Positions 27,958 to 36,136 of a stretch of DNA of 64,000 nucleotides are shown here, piece after piece. Positions within the stretch are counted from its first letter, which is position 1. Every line of letters begins with the position of its first letter. Where the stretch lies: the NCBI GenBank assembly GCA_963678275.1, contig OY782765.1, positions 5,828,001 through 5,892,000 of the forward strand, read 5' to 3'. Both the position numbers and the translations under genes were made by a program. Source of the DNA: G963677445 sp963678275 (lineage in GTDB: Bacteria; Bacteroidota; Ignavibacteria; Ignavibacteriales; Melioribacteraceae). The notes under the pieces were generated by a model. It ran no database searches. It had not been told where the DNA came from and saw nothing but the letters and a program-made list of their open reading frames with translations.

Positions 27958-28298
27958 CTCTGTCTGGTTCCCACGGGCCGCCTCTGTCGAGGCTGCCCGA
28001 GGTTATTGGGATTAGCCCCCTTCGGGGACATCACGATGTTGAAGGTAGTCAACTCCTAAAAAATTATGTAAAAAATATCAAAACATCCGGAACCCAGATG
28101 TGATGCACAAATCCCCCGAAGGGGGATAAGCCGAATAACCACAGGGTGTTCCCGCAGGGAATTCCCTGTGGGGGCGGGGTAGAAAAAGTACACATCATTC
28201 ACGCTGTGTACGAACCCGCAAGGACTAAAAGGGGATTTTGTAAAGTTTCCTCAACCGACCTGCCTTTGCCTTCATCCTCGGGATATGTTGTTTTTTTT
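27958..28298 (+). repeat. 341-bp tandem repeat, unit B
   Basis: Complete unit from CTCTGTCTGGTTCCCACGGG to the next occurrence of the same start. Contains four palindromic blocks. The period is not a multiple of three and no reading frame persists between units, so it is non-coding as protein. Confidence 0.9.
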
Positions 28299-28533
28299 CT
28301 CTGTCTGGTTCCCACGGGCCGCCTCTGTCGAGGCTGCCCGAGGTTATTGGGCTTTGCCCCCTTCGGGGACATTGGGATGTTGAAGGTAGTCAACTCCTAA
28401 AAAATTATGTATAAAATATCAAAACATCCGGAAACCAGATGTAATGCACAAATCCCCCGAAGGGGGATAAGCCGAATAACCACAGGGTGTTCCCGCAGGG
28501 AATTCCCTGTGGGGGGCGGGGTGGAAAAAATGT
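28299..28533 (+). repeat. 341-bp tandem repeat, unit C, truncated
   Basis: Matches unit B for about 235 bases, then diverges after GGGGCGGGGTGG. It has more substitutions than B (for example GGGCTTTGCCCCC in place of GGGATTAGCCCCC). Confidence 0.85.
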
Positions 28534-28688
28534 ACAATATCTGAGATGCGGGCGTACCAGGGCGAGGTAAGAATACCCGGAGATAATCAGAATTGCCGGC
28601 TTGATATCACGGGGTAGAGAGCGATGTTATGGAAAGGGGGAAATTATACACTGCAACGAAGCATTGTTTTTTATACTGTGCATTGTAA

Positions 28689-28733
28689 TACACCGCGGAA
28701 GGAGAGATTTACAAACCTGCGCGCCGCGGTGTA
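28689..28733 (-). terminator. Hairpin downstream of the glycosyltransferase gene
   Basis: Perfect 10-bp stem TACACCGCGG/CCGCGGTGTA with a 25-nt loop, a few bases beyond the 3' end of the minus-strand gene. There is no clear T-run, so termination is only probable. Confidence 0.45.
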
Positions 28734-28739
28734 TCTTTC

Positions 28740-29588
28740 CTACGGGAAAATTTTTTTTAGTCTTTTAGTTACGGGGTGGAGCCAGTTGAGGATACCCCTG
28801 ATCCAGTCGGGGGGCTGCTTTTCGAGCTGGGCGTCAAAATCCCATTTGCTTGCTGCAACCCTTTCTTTCATAACAGCGGGGTGGCTGTCGGTAAATCTTA
28901 CAAGGTTGCCGAGATCATCATACTGGTTGAACCGGGCGATATTTTTTTCAGATTCCTCATCATTATGATAAAGTTTATCAAAATCCGCGCGTTTTTGTAT
29001 CATTACCTGCGGCGGGCGCACCCATCCGTAATGATAAATTTCAGCTTTAATATCCTTTTCTTTTATACCGGAACCATCGGGATGTTTAAAATTCATCGCG
29101 TCGCCCCAGGAGAGAATATCTTTTTTATTTTTGATAATCCTGGTTTCTTTTGTATACCATTTTCTGAAATTATCCTGGACATAATCATAGGAACCATAAA
29201 AATGGCGGTACTTAAAACGGAGTCCTTCCACCTCATCATCATCAAGATATTTATCCATTGCCTCTTTTATAACGGGGAAGAACTTCTCGTGCAGCACCTC
29301 ATCACCCTGGATATAAAAACACCAGTCCCCCGCGCACTGCTCTTTTGCTATATTGGTTTCGATGGAAAGCACCCTGCCGCTTTCCCTAATCGACATATCC
29401 CACTCACGTTCGATTATTTTTATCTTGTCGCTGCCGAGCGCTTTAATATCTTCAAGAGTTCCGTCGTCTGATATCCCTACATTAACCACAAATTCATCAC
29501 ATAAAGGAAGAACGCTGAGTATAGCCTCTTTATATGGATAAGCGTAATAATTTCCGTTTCTTACAATGGTGAAGCCTGATATTTTCAT
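28740..29588 (-). CDS. Glycosyltransferase, GT2-like
   Basis: 282 residues. The opening ISGFTIVRNGNYYAYPYKEA, then LPLCDEFVVNVG and SDDGTLEDIKALGSDKI, matches GT-A fold family-2 proteins; WCFYIQGDEVLHE supplies the DxD-like acidic motif (usually Q-x-D-E). It would transfer a sugar to a lipid- or protein-linked glycan at the cytoplasmic face. It lies 62 bases after an MsbA-like exporter gene on the same strand and close to an O-antigen-ligase-like gene, suggesting a surface-glycan role. Donor and acceptor unknown. Confidence 0.8.
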   Translation of the reverse strand: MKISGFTIVRNGNYYAYPYKEAILSVLPLCDEFVVNVGISDDGTLEDIKALGSDKIKIIEREWDMSIRESGRVLSIETNIAKEQCAGDWCFYIQGDEVLHEKFFPVIKEAMDKYLDDDEVEGLRFKYRHFYGSYDYVQDNFRKWYTKETRIIKNKKDILSWGDAMNFKHPDGSGIKEKDIKAEIYHYGWVRPPQVMIQKRADFDKLYHNDEESEKNIARFNQYDDLGNLVRFTDSHPAVMKERVAASKWDFDAQLEKQPPDWIRGILNWLHPVTKRLKKIFP

Positions 29589-29650
29589 TTTTTATTATTA
29601 ATCCGATTTTTCAAAATTTTCATTAGAGGGAAAGCGCCGAATAAAATTCG

Positions 29651-31483
29651 TTAAGAATCCCTGCCATTTTTAAACTGCATATTATATAATTTACTGTAAA
29701 GGCCGCCTGTTTTAAATAACTCGGGATGTTTACCTGTTTCGACAATACGTCCGTTCTCGAGAACAATAATTTTGTCGGCGTTTAATATTGTTGAAAGGCG
29801 GTGCGCTATTACAATTGAGGTTCGGCCTTTCATCAATGTATCAATAGCCTGCTGAACCAGTATCTCCGACTCGGTATCAAGTGAAGAGGTGGCTTCGTCG
29901 AGGATAAGTATCGGGGGATTTTTAATGAGCGCCCTGGCGATTGAGAGCCTCTGACGCTGACCTCCGGAAAGTTTCACACCCCGGTCGCCGATAATTGTGT
30001 CAAATTTTTCAGGCATATCCTGAACAAAATTATAAGCGTTCGCTGCTTTCGCTGCTTCCTCAACTTCTGCGAGGCCATATTGTTGCGATCCATAGGTGAT
30101 ATTGTTTTTAATCGAATCATTAAAAAGAATTGTTTCCTGGTCAACAATGCCTATCAAATCTCGCAGGCTCCTGCTGTTGCAGTCTCTTACGTCAACCCCG
30201 TCAACTTTTATCGCCCCTTCAATAACATCATAAAAGCGGGGTATAAGGTCGACAAGAGTCGATTTACCGGCGCCGCTCGGTCCCACAATCGCCACAACCT
30301 CACCTTTGTTTATCCTGAGGTCAATATTTTTCAGAACAACATCACCGGTCTCATACTTAAATGTCACATTCTCAAAAATTATTTTGTCGCGGAATTCATC
30401 AAAAATTACAGCGTCAGGTTTATCTGTTATCTGCGGTTTGATATCCATCATACGGAAAACACGTTCTGCCGCCGCGATTCCTTCCTTGATACTGTTAAAT
30501 ACCTGTCCGAAAAGTTTAAGGGATGGCATCATCTGGAAAACCAGCCCGAGATAGAGAATAAAACCCCCGGGTGAGAGAGTGCTTTCACCGCGAAGTATTC
30601 TGTTGCCCATAAAGTAAAGAATGAAGGTGATAAAAATAACCCCGACGATTTCGGTTATAGGTGACGCGAGCGCTCTTCTCCTTATCAATCCGATAAGAAT
30701 CCTGTAATACTTGCCGATTTCCCTTTTGAATTTAGCTACTTCATATCCCTCCATATTAAAGGCTTTGACAATTTTTATAGCTGAAAGTGTTTCGTCGAGA
30801 ATAGAGGTCACGTCGGCAATTTTTTCCTGCGATTTAATACTTTTTCTTTTCAGCGAATTCCCTATTTTGCTGAGAATAATGGCAAGCACAGGCAGAAGCA
30901 CCAGGATAAGAAGTGTAAGCTCCCAGTTGAAAATAAAAAGAAGAAAAGTATATACAATTATCTGTGGCGGATCGCGGAATGAGCTGTTAATAACGGCAAT
31001 TATTGAGTCATTTATAATTTTAACATCATTGATTATTCTCGATATCAGGTTACCCTTTTTCTCTTCAGTAAAATAACCCATCGAAAGTTTATGCAGATGC
31101 TGATAAAGCTGAAACTGAATATCATGAATAATACCCTGTTCAACAGTCGACATGAAATAGGTTTTCAGATAGGCGAAAATATTTTTCATGGTAAAGGATA
31201 CGATTATTAAAACGCATATCCAGGTAAGGACTTCTGTCTTTTCGTAATCCACAACAAACTGAGAAAGCTGGTAACCAATATATTCTTTCAGGTTAAATAA
31301 CGAGAAAGCGACCGGCTCTTTTTTTTCGGCCAGGTTATCTTTAAAAAGGAGATCGATAAATGGCATTATCATCCCCAGCGATATTACGCTGAAGGAAACA
31401 AAAAACAACATGCTGGTAATTGAAAGGGTTAAATGTTTCCAGTAGGATTTAAGGTAAAGAAAAAACCTGAGAAAAATTTTCAT
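29651..31483 (-). CDS. ABC exporter, MsbA-like fused permease/ATPase
   Basis: 610-residue half-transporter: a six-helix membrane domain (about 10-320) and an ATPase domain (about 345-595). Walker A GPSGAGKST (about 400), Q-loop in IGIVDQETILFND, signature LSGGQRQRLSIARA (about 505), Walker B ILILDEATSSLD (about 527) and the H-loop IVIAHRLST are intact. Works as a dimer. MsbA-type members flip lipid A or lipid-linked glycans; the neighbours favour that, but drug or peptide export cannot be excluded. Confidence 0.9.
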   Translation of the reverse strand: MKIFLRFFLYLKSYWKHLTLSITSMLFFVSFSVISLGMIMPFIDLLFKDNLAEKKEPVAFSLFNLKEYIGYQLSQFVVDYEKTEVLTWICVLIIVSFTMKNIFAYLKTYFMSTVEQGIIHDIQFQLYQHLHKLSMGYFTEEKKGNLISRIINDVKIINDSIIAVINSSFRDPPQIIVYTFLLFIFNWELTLLILVLLPVLAIILSKIGNSLKRKSIKSQEKIADVTSILDETLSAIKIVKAFNMEGYEVAKFKREIGKYYRILIGLIRRRALASPITEIVGVIFITFILYFMGNRILRGESTLSPGGFILYLGLVFQMMPSLKLFGQVFNSIKEGIAAAERVFRMMDIKPQITDKPDAVIFDEFRDKIIFENVTFKYETGDVVLKNIDLRINKGEVVAIVGPSGAGKSTLVDLIPRFYDVIEGAIKVDGVDVRDCNSRSLRDLIGIVDQETILFNDSIKNNITYGSQQYGLAEVEEAAKAANAYNFVQDMPEKFDTIIGDRGVKLSGGQRQRLSIARALIKNPPILILDEATSSLDTESEILVQQAIDTLMKGRTSIVIAHRLSTILNADKIIVLENGRIVETGKHPELFKTGGLYSKLYNMQFKNGRDS

Positions 31484-31567
31484 TAATTTATTATACCAAA
31501 GAATGGAATGAGTATTAAAATTTAATCAGAAAATATAATAAATTAATGACTCTGATTCTAAAATATT

Positions 31568-33601
31568 ATGCGGATTAAGATGCCTGCGGAAAAGTCAAAA
31601 ATTACTGATATTATTATATTCTCATTTATTATCCTTTTTATTACCACGCTTACAAATTCTCTTTTCCTGAACCAGGTTGGTTATTACGGGGCTCTTCTTT
31701 TTGTGATTTACAAATGGATTGCCGACAAAAATAATCCATTCAGCAAAAATGGAATCGAGATTCCCCTCCTTCTTTTTATGGCTGCCGAACTTATAGCCGC
31801 TCTCTTATCGGAAAACCAGGGGCAGGCTTTTCAGAATCTTTCCAAACGAGTACTTCTTCTCCCAATTCTCTATATAATATCGGCAACTGTAACTTCTCCT
31901 AAAAGAGTGAGAACTTATTATATAAGTTTTATCGCGGCTTCAATGGCCATGGCGCTGGCTTATCTTTATCTTTCATGGGGATATTATAAAACCGGAATGT
32001 ACGCGATTGACGCTTCGGGTCCAGTAATATGGCATCACCCTATTACGATAAGTGAGTTCATGAGCTTTATTGTAATATTTATGTTTGCCTGGCTGATCGA
32101 TGAAAAAAACTCATGGAAATCAAAATTATTGGCGACGGGGGCGTTGTTTATCTCGCTTCTGACCGTACTGGCGACATATAAAAGAACCGGATGGATAGGG
32201 CTTGCCGCGGGAATATTTCTTATACTTCTTATGAAGAGAAAATACATATATATTATTCCGCTGGTTCTGGCGGGGATATTTCTTGTTTTCAGAACCTCAA
32301 ATGAAAGTTGTGTGAATATTTACAGACAAAGTGAGAATGGATTTAAATTTGAAAAAAGTATAGGGACTGAAGGAAGAGCTCATCATATTATTTCAACAGG
32401 GGAAAATGAATTTATTCTTTCCGATTTTGAGGGAGGAATAAAATATTTTTCTTCCGACAGCCTGAAGTTTAACATTCCCGTCGATTCTCCCGCTCTGACA
32501 AGTTTTATGGCGGGCGATAGTATTATTATCACGAGGCTTCTTGATACGCGAATATTAATTCACAGTGTGAGGGATAAAAATTACCAGTTTGAAAGAGAAA
32601 TTATTCCACCCGGCTTTACTTCGGATGTTGATTATTTTAACGGGCTGATATATGTGGCGGACCGGGATAGCGGGCTCTCAGTCTATACCCTCGGCGGCGG
32701 GCTGAAATACAGGAATGATAAACTGAAAGATATTCAGCTTGTAAGAACCGATTCATCGGGTATTTTTCTTGCCGGTAAGGGGCGGCTGACATTTATCGGG
32801 AAAGGGGAAGATTCATTATTTACGGAAGCACATTCGGTGGAAACTGAACTGCGTTTCGCAGATATTCTTCCACTTAACGGGAAATTGCTGGCAGCGGCTT
32901 CCGACGGACTTTATCTCTTTGAACCCGGGAAGAATTTATTCAGCGAAAAGAAAAAACTGATCGGAGGGGCTTTTAATAAAGTTAAAAAAAGCGGGGAGCA
33001 ATATTTAGCCTCGGGAAACGGGAACATATACAGGTTGATTGAGGAAAAAGAATTTTTACCTGAAGTTGTTTTAACTACCGGATTTACTCCCTCTTCAATT
33101 ACAGTGGCAGGAGAGAATATCCTCGCCGCGAAAATTGTCCGCAACCGATTTAGGAGTATAATTGATCCCACCGAGCCTTCCAACATTTCGCGCTTTACTC
33201 TCTGGAGCAACGCCATGAAAATTTTCGCCGATTATCCCATCTTCGGCGTTGGAGATATAGGTATTGAGCATATTTACTCCCGTTACAAAAATGAATATGA
33301 CAAAGAGGTTTATGGACACCTGCATAATAATTATATCCACCTTCTGGTAATCCTCGGTTTATTCGGTTTTATTGCCATGATGTGGCTTTTTGCGAAGATA
33401 TTTCTCCAGAATATAAAATTTTACTCTGAATTAAGGTCAGAGCCATTTGCTTCCTCAATTATTCTTGGCGGAGCGGGCAGCTTCGCGGCATTTCTTGTTT
33501 CCGGTTTGACAGAATGGAATATCGGGGACCATGAGGTTATAACCATGGTTTGGTTTGTTGTAGGATTAAATTATGCGGTTTATAAAATATATGGGAAATA
33601 A
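31568..33601 (+). CDS. O-antigen ligase-like protein with inserted beta-propeller-like domain
   Basis: 677 residues, unusually long for the WaaL/Wzy_C family (commonly 400-450). Membrane segments fill about 12-242 and 590-675. The family signature is visible: YKRTGW (204-209), SRFTLWSNAMKIFADYPIFG near 541-560, and HLHNNYIHLLVILGLFG (584-600) with the conserved His. Between TM 242 and the signature lies a 280-residue hydrophilic, beta-rich block (about 244-525) with repeated short strands (FILSDFEGGIKYF, IYVADRDSGLSVY, LLAAASDGLYLFEPG, YLASGNGNIYRLIEE) like WD/Kelch propeller blades. It is transcribed divergently from the ABC exporter. Likely ligates or polymerises a lipid-linked glycan on the periplasmic side. 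Confidence 0.78.
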   Translation: MRIKMPAEKSKITDIIIFSFIILFITTLTNSLFLNQVGYYGALLFVIYKWIADKNNPFSKNGIEIPLLLFMAAELIAALLSENQGQAFQNLSKRVLLLPILYIISATVTSPKRVRTYYISFIAASMAMALAYLYLSWGYYKTGMYAIDASGPVIWHHPITISEFMSFIVIFMFAWLIDEKNSWKSKLLATGALFISLLTVLATYKRTGWIGLAAGIFLILLMKRKYIYIIPLVLAGIFLVFRTSNESCVNIYRQSENGFKFEKSIGTEGRAHHIISTGENEFILSDFEGGIKYFSSDSLKFNIPVDSPALTSFMAGDSIIITRLLDTRILIHSVRDKNYQFEREIIPPGFTSDVDYFNGLIYVADRDSGLSVYTLGGGLKYRNDKLKDIQLVRTDSSGIFLAGKGRLTFIGKGEDSLFTEAHSVETELRFADILPLNGKLLAAASDGLYLFEPGKNLFSEKKKLIGGAFNKVKKSGEQYLASGNGNIYRLIEEKEFLPEVVLTTGFTPSSITVAGENILAAKIVRNRFRSIIDPTEPSNISRFTLWSNAMKIFADYPIFGVGDIGIEHIYSRYKNEYDKEVYGHLHNNYIHLLVILGLFGFIAMMWLFAKIFLQNIKFYSELRSEPFASSIILGGAGSFAAFLVSGLTEWNIGDHEVITMVWFVVGLNYAVYKIYGK

Positions 33602-33977
33602 TCGGGGACAATCCTGCTAAATAGTTAACATGAGTTTTCGCGCTGATTAAAACAGAATTCCTGATTATGCATCTATTATGCCGAATGTGTAAAGGAATAT
33701 GATTTTAAAAACACTAACTATTTGACATAATTTCTTATTTCATTTTCACATTAACAGGTGGGGTCCTTCCGGGGAACTTTTGCATTAATGCCATCAAAGA
33801 TATAACAATATGTGGTGGAATATTTTCGAGACTGAACTGGATATTAATCTGGTATATTTTTTTCTGGCAGGATTTGATACAGATCATAGGAAAAACTTAA
33901 TACCCTTGTTTCATTTAATAATAAAATCTAATTTTAAAAGTTAGATTTTTAATTATGTGACTCCTGGCTGAATTAGA
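33602..33977. other. Gene-free spacer before the CBM9-AraC gene
   Basis: AT-rich and without a supported gene. A weak stem AAAATCTAA/TTAGATTTT (33923-33931 with 33941-33949) followed by T-rich DNA lies 29 bases before the next start codon and could act as an attenuator. A TTGACA (33722-33727) is present without an obvious partner -10. Confidence 0.4.
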
Positions 33978-35336
33978 ATGGCTCTCTTACTTTTATATTT
34001 TATTTTTTGGGGATTTTTATATCCTGCCGCGCAGAAAAATGAACAGGATATTGCCAAAATCCCTTATCATTCCGGTGGAATTATAACTGATGGTAATGAC
34101 ATAGATTGGGGTAATTATATTGAATTTACATTCAGTGATACTCTTTCTTTTTACCGTTTAACAGGTGATTTCAAGTATAATCTGTTGTTTGATTCAAGTT
34201 TCGATACATCCCGTGTTAAAAAACCAAGATCAAAGAATAAGGTTTATTTGAAGTCATGCTGGGATATGCAAAATTTGTATTTTTATATTGTAGTACAGGA
34301 TAAACAATTATATGGTGAGTTTGAATACAGTGAAAAAGAACCAAGATTGCAGTGGAATGATGGTCTGGAAATATTTATAGACTCGAAGGATGACAGCGGA
34401 CTGAAAATGGATATTAACGATTTTCAGTTTATGTTTGATATACTTGGCAGTGAAATAGATTTTCACGGTGATCGCGGTGAAATTTATGCTGATACTGTTG
34501 CGGTGCCAAAAATATATGACCACGATATTCTTCAGTATTTTTATGTAAATCATGAGGGAACCATTAATGATGATTCTGATTCTGATACAGGATATACAAT
34601 GGAAATAGCGATTCCCTTTGCTTCGATTGGTATTATACCTGAACCGGGTATGGAAATGGCTATTGATATTGGGATAAATGATGTTGATTATTTTGATAAT
34701 GGTCTATCGGACATCTCGAAATTTCCATTGAATAACTGGACCTTCAGCTGGAGCGGATACAGTGATTTCGGTTATCCGAAATATTGGAAATCATTTCAGC
34801 TGACCGGAGAACCTTCATGGTTTGAACAATTATCCGAAGGAATAAAAACACTCCTTTTTGTTTTCATGATAATTATCATTATTGCTCTCCTGATAACAAT
34901 GATATACCTGAGTAAAAAAATTAACATTATAAATAACTTCCCGACCGAAAAAGAGATAGAAAAAAGAAACGTTGTTTTCATTTTTAATAATCCACAGACA
35001 GAAGACCTTTCTTATAATGCCGGAATAATAAAACTTATCTCTGAATTTGTGACAGATAATAAAGATAAAATGGTAACTGCCGGAGATGCCGCGAATAAAG
35101 CCGGAATTTCATTACGTAAACTTCAAAGAATTACCAAAGAGGAGATGGGTATCACACCCACTAACTACATTTATATAGTTAAACTTCAGCTCGCGGCAGA
35201 TTTTATAAAATCAAAAAGAGGAAATATTACCGAAGCTGCCTTTAAATTCGGATTCTCGGACCCGGCATATTTTTCGAAATTATTTAAAAAACATTTCGGA
35301 CTTCCTCCTTCCGAATTCCAGAAAAAATATTCCTGA
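33978..35336 (+). CDS. Membrane-bound AraC-family regulator with CBM9-like sensor domain
   Basis: 452 residues in three parts. After a signal/anchor segment (1-18) comes an extracytoplasmic beta-sandwich resembling carbohydrate-binding family 9 (about 30-275: GIITDGNDIDWGNY, WDMQNLYFYIVVQDK, WNDGLEIFIDSKDD, GYTMEIAIPFASIGI). A membrane helix follows (about 290-312). The C-terminus is an AraC HTH (about 350-452) with the diagnostic AFKFGFSDPAYFSKLFKKHF and GLPPSEF. A ligand outside the membrane, plausibly a sugar, would directly control a cytoplasmic DNA-binding domain, forming a one-component transmembrane regulator. Its targets may include the surface-protein genes that follow. Confidence 0.83.
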   Translation: MALLLLYFIFWGFLYPAAQKNEQDIAKIPYHSGGIITDGNDIDWGNYIEFTFSDTLSFYRLTGDFKYNLLFDSSFDTSRVKKPRSKNKVYLKSCWDMQNLYFYIVVQDKQLYGEFEYSEKEPRLQWNDGLEIFIDSKDDSGLKMDINDFQFMFDILGSEIDFHGDRGEIYADTVAVPKIYDHDILQYFYVNHEGTINDDSDSDTGYTMEIAIPFASIGIIPEPGMEMAIDIGINDVDYFDNGLSDISKFPLNNWTFSWSGYSDFGYPKYWKSFQLTGEPSWFEQLSEGIKTLLFVFMIIIIIALLITMIYLSKKINIINNFPTEKEIEKRNVVFIFNNPQTEDLSYNAGIIKLISEFVTDNKDKMVTAGDAANKAGISLRKLQRITKEEMGITPTNYIYIVKLQLAADFIKSKRGNITEAAFKFGFSDPAYFSKLFKKHFGLPPSEFQKKYS

Positions 35337-35598
35337 TTTCAGCTATTCCTTATATCCGCTGAATATATAATCCCAATTCTCGGGTATGATAATATTCCTG
35401 ATAGAATATGGAATTCGGACGCTGATTGTAATACCTTCCTGAAACAGCGCTTCCTTTTATTATTATTTCCCGTTACTCTTTTCCTGCCGGTTAATCCCGG
35501 GTTTTGTCACAAAATTACAAGCTTTTGTCGCCATTTTACCTGCCTGAAAAGATTAAGTTTATTTAATTGGTACCAGTAAGTTTTTTCTAAAACATTTA

Positions 35599-35626
35599 TT
35601 GACATATCAAATTGCTACAATATAAG
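35599..35626 (+). promoter_or_regulatory. Sigma-70-like promoter upstream of the hairpin elements
   Basis: TTGACA (35599-35604), 16-base spacer, TATAAG (35621-35626). Predicted transcription start near 35633, about 500 bases before the next gene. Confidence 0.45.
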
Positions 35627-35667
35627 GACTATTTGCAAGCGGAAAATTGTGACCTGTTTTCTACGAC

Positions 35668-35776
35668 CTCACGAGGGCAACCCACAATGTGTTAAAGCCA
35701 ACATATTGGCCGACTGTTCAAAAACAAGATCCGGGAACTGGTTTGTTACCCCTTTCAGCCAGTCCGGGATTTTTAT
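35668..35776 (+). ncRNA. Candidate structured RNA element, copy 1
   Basis: Ordered blocks CTCACGAGGG, GCCGACTGTTC and a hairpin CCGG-GA-ACTGG/CCAGT-CCGG (35731-35768), followed by ATTTTTATT, which could make the hairpin a terminator. The first and second blocks are 46 bases apart, exactly as in copy 2. No known riboswitch class was recognised. Confidence 0.4.
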
Positions 35777-35915
35777 TCCGGAGAAAGAAAAAGTATTTAA
35801 CTCTGTTTTATTTCTAAACCGGATCACTACATTCAGAATTCTGATAACTGAAGGTATTTGGCAGAATAGAAAACATCCGAAATTTTTATACTTTAATTTT
35901 TCTTGTATGCTTTCC

Positions 35916-36025
35916 CTCAGAGGGTATCACCTGAAAATGCAGCTCATTATACACCTGCCATCTGTTCGTTAGCAGATTATCCCGGAACTGGTTTGTCGCC
36001 CATACAACCAGGCCGGGATTCTTTA
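35916..36025 (+). ncRNA. Candidate structured RNA element, copy 2
   Basis: Blocks CTCAGAGGG, GCCATCTGTTC and hairpin CCCGG-AA-CTGGT/ACCAG-G-CCGGG (35981-36015), then GATTCTTT. Shares GGAACTGGTTTGT with copy 1. It lies 248 bases after copy 1 and about 110 bases before the FG-GAP gene. Confidence 0.4.
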
Positions 36026-36136
36026 AAAATGGCTCCCTCTGACCTTATAATACATATTATTGTCGCTCTTGTACAAGAAGAATTGATAATTTCCTGATAA
36101 TTTTAGCCCAATTAAAAATAATTTTCAAAGAGTGAA

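Larger units (their letters stand above)
35337..36136. other. 800-bp gene-free leader with promoter and two related hairpin elements
   Basis: No supported protein gene; the 107-codon open frame here lacks a ribosome-binding site and protein-like composition. The stretch holds a promoter-like pair (35599-35626) and two elements sharing conserved blocks, described separately. The FG-GAP protein gene follows. Confidence 0.5.

Noticed and set aside
27654..28103. 150-codon open frame across the tandem repeat
   Set aside because: The 341-bp period shifts frame, so the frame is not kept between units; no ribosome-binding site and no protein-like pattern.
35649..35972. 107-codon open frame in the leader before the FG-GAP gene
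   Set aside because: It runs through the first hairpin element, has no ribosome-binding site and its composition is not protein-like.
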